From positions 1 to 13,540 of the forward strand of contig WUAJ01000043.1 of the NCBI GenBank assembly GCA_009827215.1: 13,540 nt of DNA, in the 5' to 3' direction. The notes beneath the pieces are model-generated. The model saw only the letters and a list, made by a program, of their open reading frames with translations, had not been told where the DNA came from and made no database searches. Of the stretch, positions 1-7,156 are shown piece by piece. The position numbers and the translations under genes are program-made. Numbering within the stretch: position 1 is the stretch's first letter; each line of letters starts with the position of its first letter. The stretch is from Phycisphaeraceae bacterium (GTDB lineage: Bacteria > Planctomycetota > Phycisphaerae > Phycisphaerales > UBA1924).

Positions 1-1643
1 TGCAGGAGAGCCGGATCGCGGATCCACAGATTTCTCCGATGCTAGAAGCGATCGAGGAATCGCTCAATCGAGCAAGCGATTCTTCGGATCAAGCGAGCGA
101 AGCCCTTCAGCAAGAACAGCTTGAGGAATCGACGGAACAGATGGATCGCGTGCGCGAGCAGCTCGAACGCTCCATCGCGATGCTCGATCGCGGGAAAGAT
201 ACCTGGATCGCTCGGCGTTCGATCGAAGATCTGAGAGCACAGGTTGAGGATCTGCTGTCAGACACACAGCAACTCGATGCGCAGACTGGTGGCCGATCAC
301 TCGACCAGCTCAGCGAGGATCAACGATCGATGCTCCAGAAGATTCTCGATCGACAAAAGCGAGCCGCGGAAGAGGCGCGGGAGATGATCGATTCGCTGGA
401 TGAACAAGCGGACGCGCTGGACAAGCAGAACCCCACTGGTGCTCAGGGTATTCGTGACGCGGCGACGCAAGGCAGGAATGCTGGCATTGAAGAACAACTC
501 GAGCAAGCCGCGGAAGAACTGGAGCAAAACCAGACCGCGTCCGCAGCTGGGACACAGCAGCAGGTTCTCGAAGAGCTCGACAATATGCTCGAGCAGATCG
601 AGCAAGCACAGAAGAATCGAGACTCGGCGCTGCGCCGCAAGCTCGCGACGCTCATCGAGTCCATCCAAGGGATCCTCCAAGATCAGCAACAAGAACTCGT
701 ACGGCTCGATAACGGCGACGAAAATCTCGATCAACCACTGATCGCACTGCGGAGCAATACGCTCGCGGTCCGGGATGAAGCCGCGGCGGCGTTCCCTGAA
801 ACACAGTCCATCGCGGAGTCGATGTCACGAGCCGCGGACGCACAAGCGGACGCGATCACCTCGATACGAGCAAACCCTGTGGATCTGGTGTCCGCTCGTC
901 AGTCAGAGCTGTCCGCGATCACTCATTTGCAAGCGGCGCTGGACGAAGCGCAGCGTCAGGATCAGATGGCCGCGGATCGACAGACGGCTCAACTCCGCAA
1001 TGAGCTCCGAGCAAAGTACCAAGACTCACTTAAAGAACAAGCACGGATCACCACGGAGACTCGACCATTGGTTGGAGATCCACTCGATCGTCGTCAGCGA
1101 GCGACGGCACGACAACTGGCGCGTGATGAATCGCAACTGAGCGAGTCACTACGCACGTTGCTTGATGAGACCAAAGAACTCAGTGACGCGCCGATCTTCT
1201 CGCTCGCGCACGATCAGTTGGATCGCTTGCTCGAATCCGTCTCGCAGTCACTCAACGAGCGCACAATCGATCCGATGATTGTCTCCGATCAGCAAGCAAT
1301 CGCGAGCATCCTGCAAGCGCTCATCGATGTGCTCTCGGATCAGCAACAGAATCAGTCCGAGGACTTCGAAGACGGGCAAGGCGGTGGCGGCGGCGGTCAA
1401 GGCGGAGGTGGTGAGCAGCCCGTCATCCCGCCGGTCGCACAGTTGCAGCTGCTCAAAGCGCTCCAAGAACTCACGGCGATGCAGACCCGCTCACTCAACG
1501 AGCAGAGCACACAAGATCCGGATCGAGTCCGAGAGATCGGTCGGATGCAGCGTGATCTCGCGGAGAAGGGGCAAGAACTCATCCAAAGCATGAACCCTGA
1601 CCCCACCTCAGTCGAACAGGAGAATGGAGACGCTCAACCATGA
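1..1643 (+). CDS. Long coiled-coil protein, 5'-truncated by the window edge (DUF4175-like C-terminal part?)
   Basis: The reading frame is open from base 3 with no stop upstream, so the ATG at 39 is probably internal and the true start lies outside the window. About 546 codons are visible. The product is almost entirely helical and charged, rich in Gln, Glu, Arg, Asp and Ser, with repeated 'EQLEQ' and 'RQLARDE'-like heptad patterns, as in long coiled coils. Near residues 446-460 (from the ATG at 39) a Gly-rich linker breaks the helices, followed by a short helical tail (VAQLQLLKALQELTAMQTRS). No membrane segment is visible in this part. The gene ends in an ATGA overlap with the next exported protein. 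The composition and context recall the long DUF4175-type proteins near MoxR/DUF58/VWA clusters in planctomycetes. That assignment is from memory and is uncertain. Function unknown. Confidence 0.85.
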   Translation, partial: QESRIADPQISPMLEAIEESLNRASDSSDQASEALQQEQLEESTEQMDRVREQLERSIAMLDRGKDTWIARRSIEDLRAQVEDLLSDTQQLDAQTGGRSLDQLSEDQRSMLQKILDRQKRAAEEAREMIDSLDEQADALDKQNPTGAQGIRDAATQGRNAGIEEQLEQAAEELEQNQTASAAGTQQQVLEELDNMLEQIEQAQKNRDSALRRKLATLIESIQGILQDQQQELVRLDNGDENLDQPLIALRSNTLAVRDEAAAAFPETQSIAESMSRAADAQADAITSIRANPVDLVSARQSELSAITHLQAALDEAQRQDQMAADRQTAQLRNELRAKYQDSLKEQARITTETRPLVGDPLDRRQRATARQLARDESQLSESLRTLLDETKELSDAPIFSLAHDQLDRLLESVSQSLNERTIDPMIVSDQQAIASILQALIDVLSDQQQNQSEDFEDGQGGGGGGQGGGGEQPVIPPVAQLQLLKALQELTAMQTRSLNEQSTQDPDRVREIGRMQRDLAEKGQELIQSMNPDPTSVEQENGDAQP

Positions 1644-2281
1644 TCCGTTTGTTGAGACAATCGATGCTCGTTCTCTCGATCAGTGCACTCTGCACGGCTT
1701 CACTGCATGCGCAGGACGAACCAAAACGCGTTCCCTCGCTCGATGAGTTGCTCGGACTGGAAGAAGCTCAGGATACTCCAGATGAGAGCAAACTCGATGA
1801 GGCGCTCTCTCCTCAGCAAGCCGGGGAAGCATTCACGCAAGCCGTGGGGATGATGGGTCAGGTTGCTGATCGCATCGATGGATCTCAGGATGCCGGGCTC
1901 ACGACGCAGCGGATGCAAGAGGAGATCATCCGCAAGCTTGAGCAGATCATCGAGTCGGCTCAGCAGAATCAGAATTCAAGCAGTAGCAGTAACAGTAGCT
2001 CGTCATCTTCCTCCTCTTCTGGACAACAGCAGCAACCCAACCAGAGCACACAGCAACAGCAGTCCCCCACCAATCCAGGAGGAGAACCCAGCGACTCCTC
2101 GATGCCCGGCGGATCGACCGATGTCGGATCGAATGATCTGAGCAGCGGCGTGGCGCGTTGGGGGAACCTCCCTGAGCGACTTCGAGAGGCGCTGAGTCAG
2201 GGATTGGATGAGCCGTATTCCGATCTGTATCGCACGCTCACGGAACGCTACTATAAAGCGCTCGCGGAGGAGGAAGAATGA
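1640..2281 (+). CDS. Exported Ser/Gln-tract protein of unknown function
   Basis: The 213-aa product begins with a typical Sec signal peptide: MIRLLRQ, a hydrophobic stretch to about residue 20, and a likely cleavage after SLHA (residue 24). An acidic helical region (about 35-110) follows. Next comes a low-complexity Ser run (113-127) and a Gln/Pro/Ser linker to about 150. It ends in an ordered-looking segment, WGNLPERLREALSQG (174-188), and then EPYSDLYRTLTERYYKALAEEE. That end resembles a C-terminal signature I associate with planctomycete proteins of unknown function found beside VWA/MoxR and alpha-toroid genes. This is recalled, not searched. The start codon overlaps the upstream stop (ATGA, 1640-1643) and its own stop overlaps the next start (2278-2281), so translation is probably coupled. 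The linker suggests that the helical part and the C-terminal motif are separately folded pieces. Role unknown; periplasmic if the signal peptide is used. Confidence 0.88.
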   Translation: MIRLLRQSMLVLSISALCTASLHAQDEPKRVPSLDELLGLEEAQDTPDESKLDEALSPQQAGEAFTQAVGMMGQVADRIDGSQDAGLTTQRMQEEIIRKLEQIIESAQQNQNSSSSSNSSSSSSSSSGQQQQPNQSTQQQQSPTNPGGEPSDSSMPGGSTDVGSNDLSSGVARWGNLPERLREALSQGLDEPYSDLYRTLTERYYKALAEEEE

Positions 2282-3333
2282 ACAAAGCTCTTTGCTTCAT
2301 CCTGCCCTCATTCTTGTTGGTCACTCCACACGCATCGATCGCGCAGCCTGGACAGTCCGCGGCGTCCAATCCGATGGATGCGGAGATCACCGAGGCGCTG
2401 GATCAATCCATCGCGCAGGGACTCGACTACCTCGCGACCACCCAGAACGAGGATGGATCATGGGAAGGCGGTCGCTTCGGGAAAAATGTCGCGATTACCT
2501 CGCTCGCATGTCTCGCGATGATGGGTGATGGGAACACGGCTTCGCGCGGGCCCTATCGGGATCAGATCCTGCGAGGTGTGGAGTTCATCCTCGACTCAAC
2601 CAAAGAGAACGGATTGATCGCGGCGCAAGCGAACAACGGTCCGATGTACGGGCACGGCTTTGCGATGCTGTTCCTTGGCGAAATCTACGGCATGACGGGT
2701 GGTGGTCCGGACACAACGCTCAGCACACGCATCCATGAGGCGCTCGTCCGAGGCGTTCGACTCATCGAGCAGACACAGAACGAAGAGGGTGGATGGCGCT
2801 ACAACCCAGTCCCGTATGATGCGGATGTATCCGTGACCATCTGTCAGATCATGGCGCTGCGGAGTGCTCGCAACGCCGGGATCGAGGTCTCGAGCAACAC
2901 GATCCATCGTGCGGTTGAGTATGTGCGAAGCACACAGAATCCCGACGGCGGGTTCCGTTACCAAGCGAGCGCCGGCTCCAGTGCTTGGCCACGCTCCGCG
3001 GCGGGGGTTGCGAGTTTGTACTATGCCGGGATTTACTCGGATGACTCGATCGATCGTGGTCTTGAGTACCTGATGGGGACCGCTCTCCCAGGCGCGACGA
3101 CCCCATCGCGTTCGCACTATTTCTATGGACAGTACTACGCCGTCCAGTCCATGTTCCTCGCAGGTGGTGAGCACTGGGAGACTTGGTGGCCCGCGATCCG
3201 CCGAGAACTTCTGGATTCCCAGCTCGATGATGGGTCCTGGGACGATCGTTCCGCCGGAAAGGCATACGGCACCGCGATGTCTCTCATTGTTCTTCAAATG
3301 CCGAAGCGGTATCTGCCGATCTTTCAGAAGTAA
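2278..3333 (+). CDS. Exported prenyltransferase/squalene-oxidase-repeat (alpha-toroid) protein
   Basis: The 351-aa protein has an N-terminal signal peptide (MNKALCFILPSFLLV, probable cleavage near HASIAQ). It carries several QW-type repeats of the terpene-cyclase/prenyltransferase (alpha/alpha toroid) fold: TQNEDGSWEG (55-64), TQNEEGGWRY (166-175), TQNPDGGFRY (219-228) and QLDDGSWDD (315-323). Between them are Ala-rich helices such as VAITSLACLAMM. The length is about half that of bacterial squalene-hopene cyclases, and the catalytic DxDD motif is not seen. The nearest match is YDADVSV at 180-186. It is therefore better read as a toroid scaffold or peptide-binding protein than as a triterpene cyclase. 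It is coupled by ATGA to the upstream gene and by TAATG to the downstream one. Similar repeat proteins sit in VWA/MoxR-type loci of planctomycetes (general knowledge). The partner and substrate are unknown. Confidence 0.92.
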   Translation: MNKALCFILPSFLLVTPHASIAQPGQSAASNPMDAEITEALDQSIAQGLDYLATTQNEDGSWEGGRFGKNVAITSLACLAMMGDGNTASRGPYRDQILRGVEFILDSTKENGLIAAQANNGPMYGHGFAMLFLGEIYGMTGGGPDTTLSTRIHEALVRGVRLIEQTQNEEGGWRYNPVPYDADVSVTICQIMALRSARNAGIEVSSNTIHRAVEYVRSTQNPDGGFRYQASAGSSAWPRSAAGVASLYYAGIYSDDSIDRGLEYLMGTALPGATTPSRSHYFYGQYYAVQSMFLAGGEHWETWWPAIRRELLDSQLDDGSWDDRSAGKAYGTAMSLIVLQMPKRYLPIFQK

Positions 3334-4577
3334 TGTCTATGCGTTGTTCCATCCCGATCCTTGTGCTCTCGCTCATAGCGTCCAGCGGCATCGCTGAACC
3401 CAACTGGGCGTATGTCCTCGACGAGCAGCTCAACACCACACCGATCCGGATCGATGAATCCAGCACAGCACAAGGCGTCATCGGGACCGATCGTGATGGG
3501 ATCCCGATCCGATTCACATCTGATCAGATCCGAGGGTTGTGGATTGATCAGGATATGGTCTTGCGAGATGGGATCGACACAGACGACTACGAGCACGCGA
3601 TGCATGTCGAGCTGACGGATGGTCAGCGTGTGGTGATGCTGATCGAGCCTTCCAACAATGATGAGCTTGTGCAAGGCAAGCGCCTCGAATCCGATCAGCT
3701 CGTTTCAATCCCGATCGAACGGATCCGCTCAATCCGTCGGCTGAGCGAGACGAGAGACTTCCAATCTCCAGTCTCGATCTTTGATGCGAGCATCGAGGAT
3801 GACGCGATCCGGCTGAGCAACGAGGACACCGTGCTCGGGTTCATCATCAGTATCGGCGAGAGCGTGCTCATCGAGACGACCTCGAACGGACAGACTCTCA
3901 CAAGAAACTATCCTGTCGATCAGATCCGTGCCGTGATGCTGCAGAATCCCGGAGAACCCAGCGCCGGCATGTACATCCTGACGACACTGAAAGAAAGACT
4001 TCGCGTCAGTGACTACCAATGGGATCAAGCACGAGGGATCGTTGCGAGTCTCGATGATCCGATCCATACACGGAATCAGTCACAATCGTTCAATGCTGAA
4101 CTGCTGGGAGTGGAAGTGATCTCTGATTCCAGCATGCTGATTGATCTGCAGAGCTACTCGCCTGCGATGATCGAGCCGATGGGAGATCAGGATTGGGCAC
4201 AAGATCCGCTGCTCGATGTCTCGCGTTGGGTTGGCGGCAATCGGACAAAGGCTCGAGTCGAAACACCAATCTCGATGAGTTGGAATCTGCCTGTCGGATC
4301 GAGCCGAGTGACGATGAGCGTCAATGCGTGGAATCAGCGATGGACCAACAACCAGGTCATCATCACGACGACTACGACTGATGGTGTTGTGCAAACGCTC
4401 TGGAGCAAGCGCTTTGACGCGACACCCACTCCTAATGAGACGCTGAATCTTGAACTCCCAGAGAACGCGGCGACGCTGAGGTTTGAGATTGATCCTGCGG
4501 AGAATGGTCCGATCCAGGACAAGTTTTTCCTGCAACTCCCGATGGTGCTCATCGAGCAATCAACGGAGCTTCAGTGA
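3333..4577 (+). CDS. Exported protein of unknown function, last gene of the coupled operon
   Basis: The 414-aa product starts MSMRCSIPILVLSLIASSGIA with a signal-peptide profile and likely cleavage after residue 21. The ATG at 3333 shares its A with the preceding TAA (TAATG), and a second ATG at 3339 would lose only two residues. The mature protein is rich in beta-type sequence. The middle (about 25-270) alternates short hydrophobic strands with Asp/Arg-rich turns, and segments such as RFTSDQIRGLWID, IPIERIRSIRR and YPVDQIRAVML look like recurring copies of one small unit. The C-terminal 130 residues (SMSWNLPVG..RVTMSVNAW..FFLQLPMVLIEQ) resemble a jelly-roll or NPCBM-like carbohydrate-binding sandwich, which is a tentative reading. 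No catalytic motif is recognised. Its 3' end overlaps the end of mraY on the other strand by 18 bp. Confidence 0.88.
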   Translation: MSMRCSIPILVLSLIASSGIAEPNWAYVLDEQLNTTPIRIDESSTAQGVIGTDRDGIPIRFTSDQIRGLWIDQDMVLRDGIDTDDYEHAMHVELTDGQRVVMLIEPSNNDELVQGKRLESDQLVSIPIERIRSIRRLSETRDFQSPVSIFDASIEDDAIRLSNEDTVLGFIISIGESVLIETTSNGQTLTRNYPVDQIRAVMLQNPGEPSAGMYILTTLKERLRVSDYQWDQARGIVASLDDPIHTRNQSQSFNAELLGVEVISDSSMLIDLQSYSPAMIEPMGDQDWAQDPLLDVSRWVGGNRTKARVETPISMSWNLPVGSSRVTMSVNAWNQRWTNNQVIITTTTTDGVVQTLWSKRFDATPTPNETLNLELPENAATLRFEIDPAENGPIQDKFFLQLPMVLIEQSTELQ

Positions 4578-5756
4578 AGCCATCGCGACGACGACGAGCA
4601 GGATCGTGATCAACCACAAACGAGCGACGACCTGATTCTCCGCCCAACCTCCTTGGTGGAGATGATGGTGGTATGGCGCGATCCTGAATATCCGTCGGCC
4701 AGTGCCTGTGCGGATGCGTGTGTACTTGAACCATCCGACCTGAAGGACAACGGAGAGGATTTCGAAGAGGAATACACCGCACATGAGTAATACGACAAAC
4801 TCCTGACGAGTGACGATCGCGATATATCCGATCATTCCTCCGAGCGCGAGCGATCCGGTGTCTCCCATAAAGATCTGAGCGGGTTTGCAGTTCCACCACA
4901 AGAATCCGAGACACGCGCCGAACATCGCACCCGCGATGACCGCGAGCTCATCCGCGAGCGGGACATACGGCACATACAGGTACTGCGCCGAGCTCAGCTC
5001 TCCAGACACTAGCGAGAGCAGGATCAACGCGAAGCAAACGATCGCGCTGGTTCCCGACGCGAGCCCATCCATGCCATCGGTGATGTTGACGGCGTTGGAG
5101 AGTCCAGCGATCACGAGCATCGAGATGATCATGAACGCTGGGAGCCCGAGGTAAATCAGTCCATCGGCGGCGAACTTGGTGTTTGGGTCATAGGTGCGCT
5201 GGAATGGGAGGTTGAGCACATGCGCGATGGAATCGACCTGCTGATTATTCTGGAATTCCACTCCGTAGCGATACACAAAGAACCCCACTATGAGACCGAT
5301 CCCGAGTTGGAAGACCAGCTTCTCCCATGAATACAGGCCCTGACGACCCGTCCCTCGGCGTGAAGCGGTCAGCTTGAGGTAATCGTCCGCGCCCCCCACT
5401 GCGGTCATCCAGAGGAGCGTGAACAGTGCGGTGTACACGAGATTCACTCGGATATCCGCGAGGAGAAAGCTTGAGATGAAGATCGCACCACATATCAATA
5501 TGCCACCCATTGTTGGGACATTCGCCTTGCTCGCGGCATGTTCTCTCAGAAGCGCCGCGTCGGTTTCTCCCGCATCACCGATCTTGAGCTTGATGAGCAT
5601 GCGGATGACACGCTTTCCCATAAACACCACGATCGCGAACGACAATCCCGCTGCGGCAAGTGTGCGGAACTGGATCTCGTCGAACACACGGAAGTAGAAG
5701 TACAAGCCGTTGTCAACAAGCCAGCCTCGGATGATGTCGAGCAGAATATAGATCAT
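4560..5756 (-). CDS. mraY: Phospho-N-acetylmuramoyl-pentapeptide-transferase
   Basis: MraY moves phospho-MurNAc-pentapeptide from UDP to undecaprenyl phosphate in the inner membrane, making lipid I. The 398-aa product is polytopic, with about ten hydrophobic segments, and carries the family signatures in order: PTMGG (81-85), GADDYLKLT (122-130, the paired aspartates), NAVNITDGMDGLASG (221-235), QIFMGDTGSLALGG (294-307) and HHHLHQGGW (363-371). It is slightly longer than the roughly 360-aa E. coli enzyme, with extra sequence around 165-200. The start is an ATGA overlap with murF, so it is the third gene of a coupled murE-murF-mraY unit. The gene ends inside the 3' end of the convergent exported-protein gene. 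No murD, ftsW or murG follows it, unlike the classical dcw order. Confidence 0.97.
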   Translation of the reverse strand: MIYILLDIIRGWLVDNGLYFYFRVFDEIQFRTLAAAGLSFAIVVFMGKRVIRMLIKLKIGDAGETDAALLREHAASKANVPTMGGILICGAIFISSFLLADIRVNLVYTALFTLLWMTAVGGADDYLKLTASRRGTGRQGLYSWEKLVFQLGIGLIVGFFVYRYGVEFQNNQQVDSIAHVLNLPFQRTYDPNTKFAADGLIYLGLPAFMIISMLVIAGLSNAVNITDGMDGLASGTSAIVCFALILLSLVSGELSSAQYLYVPYVPLADELAVIAGAMFGACLGFLWWNCKPAQIFMGDTGSLALGGMIGYIAIVTRQEFVVLLMCGVFLFEILSVVLQVGWFKYTRIRTGTGRRIFRIAPYHHHLHQGGWAENQVVARLWLITILLVVVAMASLKLR

Positions 5757-7156
5757 GAATCAGCGTCACCCACACTTGAGATCGGAGCTACCGCTGCTTT
5801 CGCATACGGCGTATAGCGATTGATGAGGATATACACCAAACGCTCAAGACCTATCCCGCGGGAGCCTTTGAGCAGGACCATGTCTCCAGGATTGATGGTT
5901 CTCGCCAACTCACTCATCGCATGGTCGTCCGGATTCGGGTAGCACTCGAATTGACCATTACTCGCATTGCTGTAGTGCTCTCCGACAAGCACATTGCGTG
6001 CTTCAATACCTTGAAGTACTTCCATCATCGAAGCATGCTCCGATTCTGTCGTGCCACCCAGCTCGAGCATGTCTCCCAGAATGATCACGCGAGGGTTCTG
6101 AGTGTGTAGTGTACGGAAGAACTCAAGTGCGGCTCGAGTCGAATCAGGATTCGCGTTGTACGCGTCGTTATAGATCACAATCGGATCGTTCTGGGTTGGG
6201 ATCTCAACACGATCCAGACGCATCTCTGGGAGGGATGCCTTTGATAATCCTGCTCGAATATCACGATTGGTCATTCCCCACGATCGCCCCACAAGAACAG
6301 CGAGTGCGGCATTGTGCGCATTGTGCGCGCCTGGAACTGGCGCTTCGTAGTCTGATCCATCAACCTCGAATGACACACGCTGATCGGTGGCCTCAAGGAC
6401 TTTCACCAGTTCCGGACCGACTTGTTGGATCTGGATTTCCAATCCCAACGCATCAACCACCACATCGAGTTCTGGAACTCCTTTAGGGATGAAGGCACGC
6501 TGTGTGGTGTGGCGCAGGATGCTTGCTTTTTCTTCGCAGATGCCTTGGATGGATCCGAGTTCTTCGAGATGTGCGCGACCGATCGAGGTGATGACCGCAA
6601 TGTCAGGGCGCACGAGTTGGGCGCGTGCATCGATCTCGCCTGGACTTGAGGTCCCGAGCTCGAATATCGCGAAGCGTGCATCGATCGACGTGTTGAGGAT
6701 CGACATCGGGACGCCGATCGCGTTGTTGTGACTCTTAGAGGACACCCACGCATCACCCGCTTGATTGAGCACTGAATGGATGAGTCTTGCCGTGGTGGTC
6801 TTGCCGTTGGAACCGGTCACGCCAATGACTGTCCCGGCGAGGAGCGACCTCCAGTGCGCCGCGAGCTGTGTCATCGCGGCTGTAGCATCATCCACCACAA
6901 GCGTCGGGACATCGAATCCATCGGGAACACTCGTAGGGTTCGTGATGATGCACATCGATGCACCTTGCTTCTTCGCTTGCTGGAGATAGTCGTGGCCATC
7001 AACGCGCTGGCCCACAAACGCGACGAAGATCTGATCAAGCTTGAGTTCTCGCGTATCGATCGCGACCCCAGTCGGAGTCGCCGCGCTCTGGTCAGGAGTA
7101 ACAGCCCAATGTCCATTGGTTACGGATTGGATGATGTCCCAGTCCAACAAACTCAT
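5753..7156 (-). CDS. murF: UDP-MurNAc-tripeptide:D-alanyl-D-alanine ligase
   Basis: MurF adds D-Ala-D-Ala to UDP-MurNAc-tripeptide using ATP in the cytoplasm, completing the pentapeptide that MraY uses. The 467-aa product shows the Mur-ligase architecture. There is an N-terminal UDP-binding domain (about 1-105), a P-loop GVTGSNGKTTT (112-122), NNAIGVPMS (144-152), the acidic FELGTSSPGEI (165-175), ITSIGRAHLEELGS (189-202) with the family His, and the C-terminal domain motifs YNDAYNANPDSTRAAL (329-344), ILGDMLELG and LLKGSRGIGLE (428-438). In the last motif Ile replaces the more usual Met/Ser pattern. Length is typical. The ATG at 7156 overlaps the murE stop (ATGA), and the murF stop overlaps the mraY start in the same way, so the three products are likely made in step. 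Confidence 0.97.
   Translation of the reverse strand: MSLLDWDIIQSVTNGHWAVTPDQSAATPTGVAIDTRELKLDQIFVAFVGQRVDGHDYLQQAKKQGASMCIITNPTSVPDGFDVPTLVVDDATAAMTQLAAHWRSLLAGTVIGVTGSNGKTTTARLIHSVLNQAGDAWVSSKSHNNAIGVPMSILNTSIDARFAIFELGTSSPGEIDARAQLVRPDIAVITSIGRAHLEELGSIQGICEEKASILRHTTQRAFIPKGVPELDVVVDALGLEIQIQQVGPELVKVLEATDQRVSFEVDGSDYEAPVPGAHNAHNAALAVLVGRSWGMTNRDIRAGLSKASLPEMRLDRVEIPTQNDPIVIYNDAYNANPDSTRAALEFFRTLHTQNPRVIILGDMLELGGTTESEHASMMEVLQGIEARNVLVGEHYSNASNGQFECYPNPDDHAMSELARTINPGDMVLLKGSRGIGLERLVYILINRYTPYAKAAVAPISSVGDADS

Noticed and set aside
1374..1418. Gly-rich tract in the coiled-coil gene as an assembly error or frameshift
   Set aside because: The frame continues cleanly on both sides with matching codon use and a sensible helical tail, so it is a real linker.
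2596..3297. Long minus-strand ORF (233 aa) opposite the toroid protein gene
   Set aside because: It lies fully inside a well supported gene, and its Arg/Val/Pro-rich product has no motif. It is an antisense shadow of a biased coding sequence.
2278..3333. Squalene-hopene cyclase (hopanoid synthesis)
   Set aside because: QW-type repeats are present, but the catalytic DxDD motif is missing, the length is half of normal and the protein has a signal peptide.
4080..4559. Minus-strand ORF (159 aa) opposite the exported protein gene
   Set aside because: Basic, His-rich and unstructured, with no ribosome-binding site. It is a shadow of the plus-strand gene.
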